From: Bacteroidales bacterium
GTDB lineage: Bacteria; Bacteroidota; Bacteroidia; Bacteroidales; VadinHA17
Length of the DNA: 7,391 bases
Direction: 5' to 3'
Assembly (NCBI GenBank): GCA_003157055.1
Contig: PMIG01000302.1
Coordinates: forward strand, 1-7,391
The notes below the pieces were generated by a model. The model was not told the DNA's origin and did no database searches. It saw only the letters and a list, made by a program, of their open reading frames with translations. Below are positions 6,514 through 7,391 of this stretch, one piece after another. The position numbers and the translations under genes are program-made. Position 1 is the stretch's first letter. Each line of letters opens with the position of its first letter.

Positions 6514-6527
6514 TCTCTCCGGTTGTT

Positions 6528-6535
6528 TACCTTTG
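6528..6535 (+). promoter_or_regulatory. Bacteroidota -7 promoter element for the gamma-glutamyltransferase gene
   Basis: TACCTTTG matches TAnnTTTG exactly and ends 19 bases before the ATG at 6555, inside the 41-bp gap after the AlkD-like gene. No TTTG is seen at the normal -33 spacing, which would fall within the end of the upstream gene. It suggests that this gene has its own promoter rather than relying only on read-through. Confidence 0.45.
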
Positions 6536-6554
6536 TATTATAATCTGAACCACG

Positions 6555-7391
6555 ATGAAAAGGATTTTGTCCTTATTTATTGCATTCTGTAGTTTTGTCA
6601 CTGCAATTCCGCAGGACCGGGTTACCGGGCACGAATTTGCGACAAGGTCCGAAGTGATAGCCCGCAATGGAATGGCTGCAACAAGTCAGCCTCTTGCGAC
6701 ACAGGTAGCGCTTGATATTCTGAAAAAAGGTGGAAATGCTATAGATGCAGCAATTGCAGCAAACGCTGTTCTTGGTGTTGTTGAACCTACAGGAGCAGGT
6801 ATCGGAGGCGATTTATTTGCTATGATATGGAGTGCAGATAAAGGAAAGCTTTACGGATTGAATGGCAGCGGCAGGTCACCAAGATCACTCAAATTTGAGT
6901 ATTTCAAGGATAACGGGTTTGAGTTTATTCCTTCCTACGGCCCTCTTCCCGTATCAGTTCCAGGTTGTGTCGACGCATGGTATGAAATTCACGATATGTT
7001 CGGCCGGCTGCCGATGAAGGATATATTGCAACCTGCGATAAACTATGCACGCGAAGGCTTTCCGGTAACAGAAGTTATAGCTTACTATCTTGATAAGGAA
7101 ACAAGCACACTCAAGGAGTACCCTAATATCAAAGAGGTTTACATGCCTGGCGGAAAAGCACCTTCAAAAGGCGAAATATTTAAAAATCCGCTCCTCGCAA
7201 ACACTCTTGAGAAAATTGCCAAGGGAGGCAGAAATGAATTCTACAGAGGCTCAATCGCCCGTCAGATTGATGCCTTTATGAAGAAACAGGGAGGCTTTCT
7301 CTCCTATGACGATCTTTCACGTCACCATTCCGAATGGGTGGAACCGGTAAGCACAAACTACCGGGGATATGAAGTTTGGGAACTTCCTCCA
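6555..7391 (+). CDS. ggt: Gamma-glutamyltransferase family protein, exported, C-terminus cut by window edge
   Basis: The reading frame runs 279 codons from the ATG at 6555 to the window edge. Residues 1-17 form a signal peptide (KR, hydrophobic stretch, then FVTA with cleavage likely before IPQD), so the protein is probably periplasmic. Family motifs of the large subunit are clear: MAATSQPLAT (40-49), GGNAIDAAIAANAVLGVVEP (59-78), TGAGIGGD (79-86), NGSGRSP (103-109) with R107 as the likely carboxylate-binding arginine, and SVPGCVDAW (134-142). The autocleavage threonine and the small subunit lie beyond the edge, so maturation and activity cannot be judged. The family splits glutathione and other gamma-glutamyl compounds. 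The NGSGR form, rather than the REMAP form of E. coli Ggt, resembles YwrD or cephalosporin-acylase-like members, so substrate is open. Confidence 0.88.
   Translation, partial: MKRILSLFIAFCSFVTAIPQDRVTGHEFATRSEVIARNGMAATSQPLATQVALDILKKGGNAIDAAIAANAVLGVVEPTGAGIGGDLFAMIWSADKGKLYGLNGSGRSPRSLKFEYFKDNGFEFIPSYGPLPVSVPGCVDAWYEIHDMFGRLPMKDILQPAINYAREGFPVTEVIAYYLDKETSTLKEYPNIKEVYMPGGKAPSKGEIFKNPLLANTLEKIAKGGRNEFYRGSIARQIDAFMKKQGGFLSYDDLSRHHSEWVEPVSTNYRGYEVWELPP

Overview
The window looks like chromosomal DNA from a member of the Bacteroidota, probably near Bacteroidales. Start codons lack strong Shine-Dalgarno sequences. Three genes carry an exact TAnnTTTG element 15-20 bases upstream of the start, which is the -7 motif typical of this phylum. 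Base composition is moderately AT-rich and the gaps are clearly AT-rich. The gene content also fits: a secreted glucuronoyl esterase, a DnaQ/GIY-YIG fusion nuclease, and a TM2 plus DUF2752 pair. I see no rRNA, tRNA, CRISPR array, insertion sequence or phage gene.

Layout from left to right: (1) 1-1126, minus strand: a CE15-type glucuronoyl esterase with a signal peptide, its C-terminal end cut off by the window edge. (2) 1205-2260, plus strand: an AmrS-type radical SAM enzyme of the AmmeMemoRadiSam group. (3) 2229-3398, minus strand: a fold-type IV PLP aminotransferase followed by a 98-residue conserved helical protein. The small gene overlaps the amrS-like gene tail to tail by 32 bp. (4) 3490-4860, plus strand: a DEDDh exonuclease fused to a Cho/UvrC-like GIY-YIG nuclease that keeps four UvrC-type cysteines. 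(5) 5065-5743, plus strand: a double zinc-ribbon TM2 membrane protein overlapping a DUF2752 membrane protein by 32 bp. (6) 5788-6513, plus strand: an AlkD-like HEAT-repeat DNA glycosylase. (7) 6555 to the right edge, plus strand: an exported gamma-glutamyltransferase family protein, its C-terminal part cut off.

Most of these genes look like conserved chromosomal genes rather than one integrated system. Two are DNA-repair proteins (the fusion nuclease and the AlkD-like glycosylase) on the same strand, but a 204-bp gap and two membrane-protein genes separate them, so joint function is only a possibility. The two end genes encode exported hydrolase or transferase proteins. The points most worth a second look are the probable Fe-S site in the fusion nuclease, the overlapping TM2/DUF2752 pair with its GC-richer leader, the paired aminotransferase and small protein, and the AmrS homologue without its usual partners. 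I found no convincing evidence for a wholly new multi-gene system.
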